This document shows, one piece after another, positions 21,648 through 30,369 of a stretch of DNA of 64,000 nt. The DNA is from an uncultured Christensenella sp. (GTDB lineage Bacteria > Bacillota > Clostridia > Christensenellales > Pumilibacteraceae): NCBI GenBank assembly GCA_910577995.1, contig CAJTND010000002.1:256199-320198 (forward strand). The letters are read 5' to 3'. Below the pieces are notes generated by a model that was not told the origin of the DNA, did no database searches, and worked only from the letters and a program-made list of their open reading frames with translations. Numbering within the stretch: position 1 is the first letter of the stretch; every line of letters begins with the position of its first letter. The position numbers and the translations under genes are program-made.

Positions 21648-21998
21648 ATGACGACGGAACAAGCAAGAGCAAAACTGATATTGTTTTATGGGGTTAGCGA
21701 CCCGACAAGCCGCGAGATCGCGTTGTATGTATTGTACGGCGAAGACGCGCCGTTTTTACAAGCCAAAGAGCAAACGCAGGTTGCAAACATAACAATATCA
21801 GGAGGAAATCGTATGAAAGATTTACAAACCGTTTTAATCAATTTAAGGGGAGCGCAGCAGTTGTTATCGCTGTTCTGCTCTTCTACAAGACATATCGAAG
21901 CAGACGTTAAGGGCAATCCGCAGGAAGCGTTGTTCCAAATCGAAGAGATGTTCGATAAAAGCATCAAAGATTTAGAGCGCGTAGTTTACAGCAAGTAA
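21648..21998 (+). CDS. Unknown phage protein with a nested in-frame start
   Basis: 116 residues from ATG 21648 (GGGAG before it). An in-frame ATG at 21813 has GGAGG seven bases upstream and would give a 61-residue helical protein (MKDLQTVLINLRGAQQLLSL). The first 55 residues are a separate short domain (TSREIALYVLYGEDAPFLQA). Either two genes fused by loss of a stop or an overlapping pair. Function unknown. Confidence 0.45.
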   Translation: MTTEQARAKLILFYGVSDPTSREIALYVLYGEDAPFLQAKEQTQVANITISGGNRMKDLQTVLINLRGAQQLLSLFCSSTRHIEADVKGNPQEALFQIEEMFDKSIKDLERVVYSK

Positions 21999-22044
21999 GA
22001 AATACATAAGCGACCTGCGTTCGCTTTTTGTTGGAGGTTTTGAA

Positions 22045-22512
22045 ATGGTAATATGCGAAGACTGCGGAGACGTTCTTGACGAGTCGGATTTGAAGCAGGA
22101 AAGAAGTTACATCAGCGATTATATGGGCGGTTGCTACGAAACATATTCGGTTTGTCCTTGCGGCGGCGAAGTGGTAGATGCAAAGCGCTGCGAAATCTGC
22201 GGCGAGTATTTTAGAGAAGACGAACTGCACGACGGCGTTTGTGATGAGTGCTTGAAAGAAGAGATGACAGTCGATAACGCGATAGAGTGCGGGAAAGACG
22301 GAAGTGCGAGAATGGAAGTCTCGATAAACGGCTTTCTCGCGTTTTGTTTCAATCAAGAAGAAATCGACGCTCTGCTGATAAAAGCATTGGAAGACAAGAT
22401 AAACACTTCGCGTATTGATGCGAACGTGGTAATCGACAGGGCAGAAGAATGGTGCAGCGAAGACAAAAGTTACTTCGCTGATTGGTTAAAAGATAGGAGT
22501 AAAAAGCAATGA
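22045..22512 (+). CDS. Zinc-ribbon protein, 155 residues
   Basis: GGAGG nine bases before ATG 22045. Three Cys pairs in the N-terminal 70 residues (CEDCGDVLDESDL, VCPCGGEVVDAKRCEICGEY, CDECL) make at least two zinc knuckles. The rest is helical. It overlaps the methyltransferase-like gene downstream by four bases and may act with it. Function unknown. Confidence 0.6.
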   Translation: MVICEDCGDVLDESDLKQERSYISDYMGGCYETYSVCPCGGEVVDAKRCEICGEYFREDELHDGVCDECLKEEMTVDNAIECGKDGSARMEVSINGFLAFCFNQEEIDALLIKALEDKINTSRIDANVVIDRAEEWCSEDKSYFADWLKDRSKKQ

Positions 22513-24452
22513 CGACAGTAACATTGTTCCCATTGGTAGACAAGTACAGCAAGGGCAAAATCAGGGAAAATGAATACGATGCGTATATCGGCGGTCAGCG
22601 CGTTGGTACGATTTACAGCCGAAAAGGCTATCGTAATTCATACTATTTCCATACCGATTGTTGCATTTATGCAAGAGAAGCGACTACGCTCGCGGAAATG
22701 AAACGAAATATAGCGAGCGGTTACGAAGAAGCTGTGCGCGAAGGAAAATTTAAGTCAGACAATGGGAAGCAAGCGTTTGACATAAAATATCTGCCGGAGA
22801 GCGACAACAGCGAGTTTTTTCCTACCCCTAAAAGCGTATGCGGTCAGATGATCGGATGTGTAAATTGGTCGAAAGTAAAGACGATACTTGAACCTTCTGC
22901 AGGTAAGGGGGATTTGTGCGACGCGGTAAAGCATTATTGCAAACATAGCCGCAACGAAAGAACAGTAGATATTGACTGCGTAGAGATGGATGCAAATTTG
23001 CGTATGATACTGAAAGGCAAGAGCTACCGCGTCGTCCACGATAATTTTCTGAATTACGCTACAAGCAAAAAGTACGATTTGATTATTATGAACCCGCCGT
23101 TTTCAAATGGCGACGAGCATTTGATTAGGGCAATCGAAATGCAAGAATGGGTCGGCGGGCAGATCGTATGTTTGCTCAATGCAGAGACGCTGCTCAATCC
23201 ATACACGAATTTGCGCAAAGTCTTGATGAAGAAAATCGCGGAGCATCGGGCGGTAGTGAGGTATTTGAAATCGCCGTTTAAGAAAGCGGAAAGAAAGACC
23301 GATACAAACATTGCTTTGATAAGTTTCAATATCCCGTCGAAAGTCAGAGAGTCGGAAATGTTTTCAAGAATGGAAAAGGCTCGCGGCGAAAAGTTCCAAA
23401 GCGAAGAATGTAAGGACGTTGCGCCCGGCGATAGAATAGATGGGCTTGTTAGGGCATACGAGATTGAGTCCGAAGCATCGCTGGCGTTCCTGCGGGAATG
23501 GGATTCGCTTCGTCCAAAAATAATGCTCGGTTCCGATTGGTACAGTAAGCCGACAATCGGTCTTATGATTGGCGGACACGAGGTCCGCAACAGTATTGAT
23601 ACGGAAGCGATAAACGATTTTTTGAAAACCGTAAGATTGAAGTATTGGAAGCAGTTGTTAGATTTGCCGGCGATCGGAAAGCAAATGACGACGGCTATTC
23701 GTAATTCGTATGATGCAAAAATCAACGATATGGCAGATTACGAGTTTTCGATGTTCAATATTCAGGAAGTTATCTGGGACATTCAAGCGCAGTTACAAAT
23801 GGGTGTTGAAGACGAGATACTTCGGCTATTCGATAAGTTATCGAACGAACATTGCTACTATGAAGGCAATAATGAGAACATTCACTATTACAACGGCTGG
23901 AAGACAAACAAGGCTCACAAGGTCAATTACAAAGTTATAATACCAGCCTACGGGTCGTTCGCTCACAGATACGATTACGATAAGTATCAGCGGCTGGTTG
24001 AAAAGAAGAACGATTTTATAGATAGTCGTAGTTGCTATTCCGTACTTGCCGATTTAGAAAAGACGCTTGATTATCTTGACGGCAAAGACCCGAAGAGAAC
24101 ACGTTGCGACTTGGCAAACAGATTGCATTTTGCGGAACGGTGCGGCGAGACGCGAAACATAGATTGTACGTACTTCTACGTTACGTTCTATAAGAAAGGA
24201 ACCTGTCACATCACGTTTAGAGATGATGCAAAAATCTTGATAGACCGGCTGAACATCTACGCTGGCAAAAATAAGAATTGGCTTCCGCCGAACTACGGAA
24301 GAGCATCGTATAAGAGTATGACGGAAGAAGAGCGGGCGGTTGTAGATTCCTTCGACGGCGGAGAAGAGAATTATAACAAAGTGTTTGAAAATCAAAAAGA
24401 CTATTTAATCGAAAGCAACGGTTTTTTGGCGCTCGCTGCGGGAGGTCAGTAA
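22509..24452 (+). CDS. N6-type DNA methyltransferase with DUF4942-like C-terminus
   Basis: 647 residues. After an N-terminal part of about 95 residues comes the SAM-binding fold: FFPTPKSVCGQM, motif I LEPSAGKGDLCDAV, acidic CVEMD, and the catalytic NPPF (IIMNPPFSNGDEHL) of N6-adenine methyltransferases. The second half (from about residue 300) resembles DUF4942, often joined to such domains in phages and plasmids (SYDAKINDMADYEFSMFN; RYDYDKYQRLVEKKNDF). It may methylate phage DNA against host restriction. No specificity domain of a restriction system is nearby, so it is probably a solitary enzyme. Confidence 0.75.
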   Translation: MTTVTLFPLVDKYSKGKIRENEYDAYIGGQRVGTIYSRKGYRNSYYFHTDCCIYAREATTLAEMKRNIASGYEEAVREGKFKSDNGKQAFDIKYLPESDNSEFFPTPKSVCGQMIGCVNWSKVKTILEPSAGKGDLCDAVKHYCKHSRNERTVDIDCVEMDANLRMILKGKSYRVVHDNFLNYATSKKYDLIIMNPPFSNGDEHLIRAIEMQEWVGGQIVCLLNAETLLNPYTNLRKVLMKKIAEHRAVVRYLKSPFKKAERKTDTNIALISFNIPSKVRESEMFSRMEKARGEKFQSEECKDVAPGDRIDGLVRAYEIESEASLAFLREWDSLRPKIMLGSDWYSKPTIGLMIGGHEVRNSIDTEAINDFLKTVRLKYWKQLLDLPAIGKQMTTAIRNSYDAKINDMADYEFSMFNIQEVIWDIQAQLQMGVEDEILRLFDKLSNEHCYYEGNNENIHYYNGWKTNKAHKVNYKVIIPAYGSFAHRYDYDKYQRLVEKKNDFIDSRSCYSVLADLEKTLDYLDGKDPKRTRCDLANRLHFAERCGETRNIDCTYFYVTFYKKGTCHITFRDDAKILIDRLNIYAGKNKNWLPPNYGRASYKSMTEEERAVVDSFDGGEENYNKVFENQKDYLIESNGFLALAAGGQ

Positions 24453-24730
24453 TGAATAACGAAAAAGCACAGTATATGGCAACGCTTACTGTTCAGCCGT
24501 TGTCAGGAAATGTCGGGTTTACTGTAAACGCTTACGGTAACAGCATAGAAACGGCAAAGAAAATTGCGATGCAGAACCTGAATGAATTATGCGCGAAGTA
24601 TAAGTTCCCGATAGGGGAAATATGGGTAATGCTTTCGGTTGAAAAAAGTGGAGAGCATATTGACTTTGACGAAACGACTGCACAATGGGACGGCAAAGAA
24701 GCAAAAATAAATTGGGATGTGGTGGTATGA
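24452..24730 (+). CDS. Small unknown protein, 92 residues
   Basis: Start overlaps the methyltransferase stop (TAATG). Beta-rich first part (TLTVQPLSGNVGFTVNAYGN) and a helix. Overlaps the nucleosidase-like gene by four bases. Function unknown. Confidence 0.45.
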   Translation: MNNEKAQYMATLTVQPLSGNVGFTVNAYGNSIETAKKIAMQNLNELCAKYKFPIGEIWVMLSVEKSGEHIDFDETTAQWDGKEAKINWDVVV

Positions 24731-25398
24731 AAGAAGTTTGTATCATAGTTGCAATGTTAAAAGAAGCGGAGCCTATCGTAAGGCAATTTGATTCGATAGT
24801 TGAGCATAATGTCTTCGGAAGACGTGCATTCATAGGAAGGCTGAATGGAGAAAAGTTAAGCGTTATCGTCAGCGGCGTTGGGAAAGTAAACGCAGCAGTG
24901 TGTACGCAAATAGCATACGATTATTTATCTGCAGACATTATTATCAATATCGGCGTAGCAGGCGGTCTTAACAACACAGTAGAAATCGGAGAGATGTATG
25001 AAATATACAATGCAGTACAATACGATTTCGATTTATCAGAAGTTAACGGTACGAAAATTGGAACGCTGGACGGTATGTATTCTAACTACTTAACTTTCGA
25101 CGTTACACAAATGGACGCAAGAAGACTTGCGACCGCAGATAGGTTTAATGATAGCAAAGAAGATAATGTACTTTTGACGCAGATTCTGGATGCGGATGTG
25201 CGTGATATGGAAGGGGCTGCGATTTTGCAGGCTTGCTATTTCAATGATATTGAGTGTTATTGTTACAAAGTTATTTCAGATAAGTTTGGGAGCGGAAGCA
25301 CGGTTGAACAGTATCAGCTCAATCTCGAAAAGTGCTTGAAGAAAATCGGGGAAAAGATTCCGACAATTCTAAAAAGGGTGTATGGCAAAGAAAGATGA
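24727..25398 (+). CDS. MTA/SAH nucleosidase-like (nucleoside phosphorylase superfamily)
   Basis: 223 residues from ATG 24727 (ATGA overlap with previous stop). It has the superfamily marks: IIVAMLKEAE with the catalytic-type Glu after AM, SGVGKVNAA, INIGVAGGL, DMEGAAI with the second Glu, and VISDKFG with the catalytic Asp. These match the three active residues of bacterial MTA/SAH nucleosidase. Expected reaction: breaking the glycosidic bond of S-adenosylhomocysteine or methylthioadenosine. Placed between two methyltransferase genes and overlapping the C5 enzyme, it may remove their inhibitory product SAH. Other nucleoside substrates are possible. Confidence 0.7.
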   Translation: MKEVCIIVAMLKEAEPIVRQFDSIVEHNVFGRRAFIGRLNGEKLSVIVSGVGKVNAAVCTQIAYDYLSADIIINIGVAGGLNNTVEIGEMYEIYNAVQYDFDLSEVNGTKIGTLDGMYSNYLTFDVTQMDARRLATADRFNDSKEDNVLLTQILDADVRDMEGAAILQACYFNDIECYCYKVISDKFGSGSTVEQYQLNLEKCLKKIGEKIPTILKRVYGKER

Positions 25399-27146
25399 GC
25401 GGGTATCAGGACAGTTTATTAAATGAACTTATAGTAGACAATTTTGCTGGCGGCGGCGGTGCAAGTATCGGCATTGAACTTGCTGTCGGAAGACCGGTAG
25501 ATATAGCGGTCAATCACGACGAAGACGCAATCGCAATGCACAAGGTCAACCACCCCTGCACGACGCATTATCAGGAAGATGTGTTTGCGATTGATCCTGA
25601 AAAGGTTACGGGCGGAAGACCTGTCGGAATCGCGTGGTTTTCGCCCGATTGTAAGCATCACAGCAGAGCAAAGGGCGGGGTTCCAGTAAGTAAGAAAATT
25701 CGCGGTCTATCGTGGGTTATTCTTAAATGGGCATTATCGCACGTTGCGCCGCGCTGTATCTTTATGGAAAACGTAGAAGAAATCCAGACTTGGGGACCAT
25801 TGAAAGAAATTGACGGTAATACATACCCCGATCCCGAACGAAAAGGCGAGACGTTTAACGGATTTATCTCAATGCTCACAAACGGCATCAGTAAAAGTCA
25901 TCCTGCATTTGCGGAAGCCTGCGAGTTCTTGAAGATTACGCCTGACAGCGAACAGGGGAACAGGCTTGCAAACGGGCTTGGGTATAACGTGGACTATAAA
26001 GTTCTCAAAGCCTGCGACTATGGTGCGCCGACAATCCGCAAACGGTTTTATTTGATAGCGCGTAGAGACGGGCAGCCTATTGTATGGCCCGAACCTACAC
26101 ACGGGAAGGGATTGGGACCGTATAGAACTGCGGCGGAGTGCATTGATTGGTCCATTCCTTGCCCTTCGATATTCGGGCGGAAGAAAGACCTTGCGGTTAA
26201 TACGCAACGGCGCATAGCGCGTGGACTTGATAAGTTCGTTTTGAAGAATCCGCGCCCGTTCATTATGGAGATGAACTACCAAAATACGGCACAAGACCCC
26301 GAAAAGCCTATGACGACGCAGACGACGGCAAATCATCACTATTTGATAACGCCGGAGATCGTACAGGTAAATCATAGCGGAGATACGATTCGCGGACAGC
26401 AAGTTGACGAAGGGTTCCCTACAATTACGCAGAAACACGGTTTTGCGGTTGCTACTCCGATATTGACGAAGTTCCAGCAGAACAGTCTGGGGCAGCAACC
26501 AGAAAAACCGATTGATACTGTTATGGCGGGTGCGACACGGTTCGGCGCGGTTATGCCGTATCTCACAAAGTATTTCAGTGGCGAGAAGCAAGCGGGAGCG
26601 AACATAAACGAGCCTGCGCCTACGGTTACGGGAATAGATCACAGCGCGGTAGTTGAAAGTCATCTGTGCGTATTACGGAAGAATACGGACTGCAAAGCAA
26701 TGGATGAGCCGTTGCCAACGCTTACAACATCCGCAGGGCATTTTGCGCAGATTACAACGTATATTCAGAAGTACGACGGTTTGCAAAATTTGAAGAACTG
26801 GGACAAAGTTCGCAAACTCTTGAATGATTATGCCGGGTACAGTATAGCGGAAGATGAAATACTGATTTTAGAAATTAACGGAATACGGCATTTTATAGCG
26901 GACATCGGTATGCGGATGTTGAAAGCGAAAGAGTTAAAACTTGCGCAGGGATTCCCGATAGATTACGTTATCGACATTGAACCGTATATCGGTAAAAAGT
27001 ATAGCGAAGCAAAACAAATTGCAAGGCTCGGTAATGCGGTATGCCCACAAGTTGCTACGGCGCTTATCAGAGCAAATATGACCGATCTGGCATATAAGAA
27101 ACCACTTCACACAGTTAAAGAATTAAACGCCGCTATGTGCGGATAA
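25395..27146 (+). CDS. C5-cytosine DNA methyltransferase
   Basis: 583 residues from ATG 25395 (overlap with previous TGA). Motif I is FAGGGGASIGIE, motif IV is FSPDCKHHSRAKGG with the catalytic Cys in a PDC context rather than the usual PPCQ, motif VI is MENVEEI, and motifs IX/X are MLKAKELKLAQGFP and ARLGNAVCPQVA. The central target-recognition region has two or more EPxPTxT-type repeats (EPAPTVTGIDHSAV, EPLPTLTTSAGHF), as in phage-encoded enzymes of this branch. Probably protects phage DNA. Confidence 0.85.
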   Translation: MSGYQDSLLNELIVDNFAGGGGASIGIELAVGRPVDIAVNHDEDAIAMHKVNHPCTTHYQEDVFAIDPEKVTGGRPVGIAWFSPDCKHHSRAKGGVPVSKKIRGLSWVILKWALSHVAPRCIFMENVEEIQTWGPLKEIDGNTYPDPERKGETFNGFISMLTNGISKSHPAFAEACEFLKITPDSEQGNRLANGLGYNVDYKVLKACDYGAPTIRKRFYLIARRDGQPIVWPEPTHGKGLGPYRTAAECIDWSIPCPSIFGRKKDLAVNTQRRIARGLDKFVLKNPRPFIMEMNYQNTAQDPEKPMTTQTTANHHYLITPEIVQVNHSGDTIRGQQVDEGFPTITQKHGFAVATPILTKFQQNSLGQQPEKPIDTVMAGATRFGAVMPYLTKYFSGEKQAGANINEPAPTVTGIDHSAVVESHLCVLRKNTDCKAMDEPLPTLTTSAGHFAQITTYIQKYDGLQNLKNWDKVRKLLNDYAGYSIAEDEILILEINGIRHFIADIGMRMLKAKELKLAQGFPIDYVIDIEPYIGKKYSEAKQIARLGNAVCPQVATALIRANMTDLAYKKPLHTVKELNAAMCG

Positions 27147-27155
27147 GGCGGTTAT

Positions 27156-27893
27156 ATGAAGTATTTTATATCAAGTTGCAGCAATGGTAAAGATAGTCTT
27201 GCAATGACATATCGTCTCATAGAAGAAAAGAGGCCATTAGACGAGATTATCTTTTACGACACGGGAATGGAGTTTAGTCCGATATACCATAACTGGGACA
27301 AATTAAAGAAAAGAGCGGAATCTGCTGGAATCAAGTGTACGTTACTTAAACCAGAATGTCCGTTTACCTACACTATGATAGATAAGCCGGTAAATGTTGG
27401 TAAAGCGAATGAACATAGAGGGTATGCTTGGTGCGGAGGTGTGTGTCGCTGGGGAACAACTGAAAAACTAAAAGCCCTTGATAAATACTGTGAAGAAAGA
27501 TATGCGATTTGCTATGTTGGGCTTGCTGCAGATGAGCCTGAAAGGTTAAGTAAAGAAAGGAAGGCATATAAAAAATTCCCACTTGCAGAGTGGCGGATGA
27601 CAGAGAAAGATTGCCTTGATTTTTGCAGAAAGCGCGATATAGGATGGAATGAATCGGGAATAGATTTGTACGACGTACTTGATAGGGTTTCCTGTTGGTG
27701 TTGCGGAAACAAAAACTTATGGGAATTGTACAATATCTGGAAATACCTGCCTCACTATTGGGAAAGGCTGAAAGCCCTGCAAACAGAGATAGAGCGTCCA
27801 TTCAAAAAAGAATATTCGATATTCGCGCTTGAAGAGAAATTTAGGAACGGCTATATTCCGATACACAGAACACGCAAGAAGGTTGACGTATGA
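27156..27893 (+). CDS. PP-loop / PAPS-reductase-family protein
   Basis: 245 residues. The N-terminal SSCSNGKDSLAMTYRLIEEK is the SNGKDS variant of the ATP-binding PP-loop, then IIFYDTGMEFSPI, and a YAWCGGVCRWGTTEKLKAL segment with Cys like that of phage PAPS-reductase relatives. A further CWCCG group occurs in the C-terminal half. Family members use ATP to activate sulphate or other substrates; phage copies are often suspected in nucleotide or DNA modification. It lies between two DNA methyltransferases. Confidence 0.75.
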   Translation: MKYFISSCSNGKDSLAMTYRLIEEKRPLDEIIFYDTGMEFSPIYHNWDKLKKRAESAGIKCTLLKPECPFTYTMIDKPVNVGKANEHRGYAWCGGVCRWGTTEKLKALDKYCEERYAICYVGLAADEPERLSKERKAYKKFPLAEWRMTEKDCLDFCRKRDIGWNESGIDLYDVLDRVSCWCCGNKNLWELYNIWKYLPHYWERLKALQTEIERPFKKEYSIFALEEKFRNGYIPIHRTRKKVDV

Positions 27894-27947
27894 GAAAGAA
27901 GGCTATTTTAGTTATCATCATAACAATATTGCCGATATTGTTTTAAT
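27891..27947 (+). CDS. Possible 18-residue membrane peptide
   Basis: ATG overlaps the PP-loop gene stop (ATGA). The peptide MRKKAILVIIITILPILF would be a basic start followed by one membrane segment. Very short, so low confidence. Confidence 0.2.
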
Positions 27948-27960
27948 AGGTAGGAGATAT

Positions 27961-28971
27961 ATGATTTTACAAGGAGATGCACTCATTAAACTTCAAGAAT
28001 TGCCTGCAGAAAGCGTAGATTGCTGCGTTACATCTCCGCCGTATTTTAAGTTGCGCGATTACGGAGTAGAAGGACAAATCGGGCTTGAAGAAACGGTAGA
28101 AGAGTACATTGAAAAATTGGTTGCGGTATTTCGGGAAGTTCGTCGTGTATTGAAAAAGGACGGTACGCTTTGGGTCAATATAGCAGATAGTTACGCTGGC
28201 AGCGGGAAGGGCGCAGCGAATTACCCTGAAAACGCTGCAAAGTATAAGCAGGGAACGAATAAAGGATTGCTTGGAAGTGGTATCGACAGAACAGATGTAG
28301 AAGGATGTAAGCCGAAAGATTTGATAGGCATTCCGTTTTTGCTTGCATTTGCGCTTCGCACAGACGGTTGGTATTGGCGACAGGTCGATATATGGAATAA
28401 GCCGAATTGTATGCCGGAAAGCGTAAAAGACAGATGTACGAACTCTCACGAGTACGTGCTTTTGTTTTCCAAATCATCGCGGTACTATTTCGATTATCAG
28501 GCAATAGAAGAGCCGTGCGTTGGGTTCAATAACGACCCGCCTGCAGGAAGCAAGGGGACGTTAAGACCGAACTCGCGGCGCAGGAAGGGCAATAGAAAGA
28601 CATTTCGCGGCGGCGGTACATACACGCAAAACGGTGCGTTTAACAATAGCGAAGCAAAAGATAATGAAACGCACGGGAATCTTCCGAACGAAACAGGGAT
28701 GCGTAGAAAGCGGTCTGTATGGAATATTCCTACAGTCGGAAGCAAGTATCATCACTTTGCGACGTTTCCGCCGAAATTGGTTGAGCCGTGTATCTTGGCC
28801 GGCAGTAAGATCGGCGGAATAGTGCTTGATCCGTTTGCTGGAACGGGAACAACGGGAGTGGTTGCAGCGCAACACGGAAGAGAGTACGTACTTATAGAAT
28901 TATCGTCGGAAAATGCGGCGATCTGTCACGATAGGCTGGAATCTGGGCAGATGTCGTTCAAATTTATATAA
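27961..28971 (+). CDS. Beta-class DNA methyltransferase (N4-cytosine or N6-adenine)
   Basis: 336 residues from ATG 27961, with TAGGAG seven bases upstream; the longer frame from 27829 lies in the PP-loop gene. Catalytic motif IV (TSPPYF, residues about 22-27) comes before the SAM-binding motif I (LDPFAGTGTTGVVAAQHGRE, near residue 285), the beta-class order. The variable middle is the target-recognition region. SPPY is typical of N4-cytosine but also occurs in N6-adenine enzymes. Solitary phage enzyme, probably anti-restriction. Confidence 0.85.
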   Translation: MILQGDALIKLQELPAESVDCCVTSPPYFKLRDYGVEGQIGLEETVEEYIEKLVAVFREVRRVLKKDGTLWVNIADSYAGSGKGAANYPENAAKYKQGTNKGLLGSGIDRTDVEGCKPKDLIGIPFLLAFALRTDGWYWRQVDIWNKPNCMPESVKDRCTNSHEYVLLFSKSSRYYFDYQAIEEPCVGFNNDPPAGSKGTLRPNSRRRKGNRKTFRGGGTYTQNGAFNNSEAKDNETHGNLPNETGMRRKRSVWNIPTVGSKYHHFATFPPKLVEPCILAGSKIGGIVLDPFAGTGTTGVVAAQHGREYVLIELSSENAAICHDRLESGQMSFKFI

Positions 28972-28988
28972 ATAAGGAGAAGTAAAAA

Positions 28989-29288
28989 ATGGTTAGTTTT
29001 GATGCTTGTGAAGGGAATCCCGGCGCATTGACCTTTATGTGTCAAGCATATATGGGCGGCGGATTAGGACGTGCGCTAAAAGCGGAACACGCATTTCAGC
29101 GTGTTATTGATGCTGGTATCAGGGGGAGTAGATTATATCAACTGTGGAATGACTGCTGCGGACGCGATACGGAATTTGCTATTGAAGTAATGGGAAATTA
29201 CGCAATAGAAGATATTGAGCGCCATATAGAAGGGAATGGATGTTATGGAGAGCCTTTTGAAAGGATAAGCAACAATGAAACGAATTAA
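28989..29288 (+). CDS. Unknown phage accessory protein, 99 residues
   Basis: AAGGAG before ATG 28989. Contains a Gly-rich TFMCQAYMGGGLGRALKAEH part and CCGRDTEFAIEVMGNYAIED. Reminiscent of small phage helical proteins; function unknown. Overlaps the next gene by 14 bases. Confidence 0.45.
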   Translation: MVSFDACEGNPGALTFMCQAYMGGGLGRALKAEHAFQRVIDAGIRGSRLYQLWNDCCGRDTEFAIEVMGNYAIEDIERHIEGNGCYGEPFERISNNETN

Positions 29289-29487
29289 AGAAAAATTGGA
29301 AATCAGGGTAGAATATCTGCCTAATGATTACCTTGAAGACGGCGACGATTGGGAACTGCACATCTCGGTAAATGAAGATAATGCAGGTCAGCATAATCTC
29401 GTGCCGTTCGGGAAAAGCCTGAAAGACTTGACGGTTAACGAACTTGTTCAGTACATCAAAGAAGCGATTGAGGAGGAGTTGTTTTAA
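29275..29487 (+). CDS. Small unknown protein, 70 residues
   Basis: ATG 29275 inside the end of the previous gene. Acidic, with strands then a helix (LTVNELVQYIKEAIEEE). The stop overlaps the next start. Function unknown. Confidence 0.45.
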   Translation: MKRIKEKLEIRVEYLPNDYLEDGDDWELHISVNEDNAGQHNLVPFGKSLKDLTVNELVQYIKEAIEEELF

Positions 29488-29783
29488 TGAAAACCAGAAA
29501 CTTACTCGCCGTCTCTCGACTTGACAGGTTTAAGAACTGGCTGGTTGAAGAAGGTTGGCAATTACAGGGGACGAAAGGCGAATACGAAGTGTTACGAGCA
29601 GTGAAGCAAGGAAGAAAGAATCCGCTCATCATATATAAGAGACTTTCTACAAACGCAGGAAATAGTCTTGTACACTTATCGGTACTCGATAGAGATTGTG
29701 GCGTTATTAGGGCATTTATACAAAGTGGGAAGGGGGGGGGGAAGAATGAAGCGCAAACAGCAAACAAAAAGATTACTGACTGA
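29487..29783 (+). CDS. Unknown protein with a ten-G tract near its C-terminus
   Basis: 98 residues, GAGGAG before ATG 29487. N-terminal part KNWLVEEGWQLQGTKGEYEV and a helical middle; the ten-G tract at 29732-29741 lies inside the gene and encodes Gly-rich residues near 83-85. A change in tract length would alter the last 15 residues and, at the same time, the ribosome binding site of the next gene. Confidence 0.5.
   Translation: MKTRNLLAVSRLDRFKNWLVEEGWQLQGTKGEYEVLRAVKQGRKNPLIIYKRLSTNAGNSLVHLSVLDRDCGVIRAFIQSGKGGGKNEAQTANKKITD
29732..29741 (+). repeat. Ten-G homopolymer tract
   Basis: Ten G in a row, inside one gene and four bases before the ATG of the next (29746). Second such tract in the accessory region. 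Confidence 0.8.
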
Positions 29784-30003
29784 AAAAGAACAGAAGGTGG
29801 CGATTGATTTTTTGGAAGAATTGATATTCGCTAATACGGCTGTTCCGGAAGGATTCTATAATAAAATGATGAAGAAATACGAACTGATGACGGACCCGTT
29901 CACGGGCTTGCCGTGTACGCCGAAAGAGTATGTAGCAAACAGTGCGGAGTACGATAGACAGACTATGATACGAAAATACGGTCATTGCGACGGATTGGAG
30001 TGA
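29746..30003 (+). CDS. Small unknown protein, 85 residues
   Basis: ATG 29746, with the G tract and GAAG upstream as ribosome binding site. Basic N-terminus (MKRKQQTKRLLTEKEQKVA), helical middle, C-terminal NSAEYDRQTMIRKYGHCDG. Function unknown. Confidence 0.45.
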   Translation: MKRKQQTKRLLTEKEQKVAIDFLEELIFANTAVPEGFYNKMMKKYELMTDPFTGLPCTPKEYVANSAEYDRQTMIRKYGHCDGLE

Positions 30004-30006
30004 AGT

Positions 30007-30369
30007 ATGATAAATCACATTTGTATGAATGTAGACGGTGCAATCAGGAACGCCAAAGATTTGAAAGGTTGTGTTACCGTTGAAGGGAATACCCTTAACA
30101 CGGTTGCAGAAATCAGAGAATGGCTAAACAGTCAGAAGGCAAAAGGACGTAGGGTATTGCCGTTCGGCTATTGCAAGGGCTTTGATTTTGTTAAAGGTTG
30201 TCCCGGACACGAAACCAAAGAAGAGTGCGACGAACACGAAGCGATTTGTAAATTAGCAAGCGCTATCTGCGAGGAAGAAAAGACCTGCCAGCAATGGTGC
30301 GGTGTTTACACGGAATGTAAGGCATATCAAGAAGCAAAGAAAATTTACGAGGAGAGAAAAAAGAAATGA
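30007..30369 (+). CDS. Cys-rich unknown phage protein, 120 residues
   Basis: Start two bases after the previous stop. Cys pattern KGCPGHETKEECDEHEAICK, then CEEEKTCQQWCGVYTECK, about eight Cys in the second half; possible metal site. Overlaps the MazG-like gene by four bases. Function unknown. Confidence 0.5.
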   Translation: MINHICMNVDGAIRNAKDLKGCVTVEGNTLNTVAEIREWLNSQKAKGRRVLPFGYCKGFDFVKGCPGHETKEECDEHEAICKLASAICEEEKTCQQWCGVYTECKAYQEAKKIYEERKKK

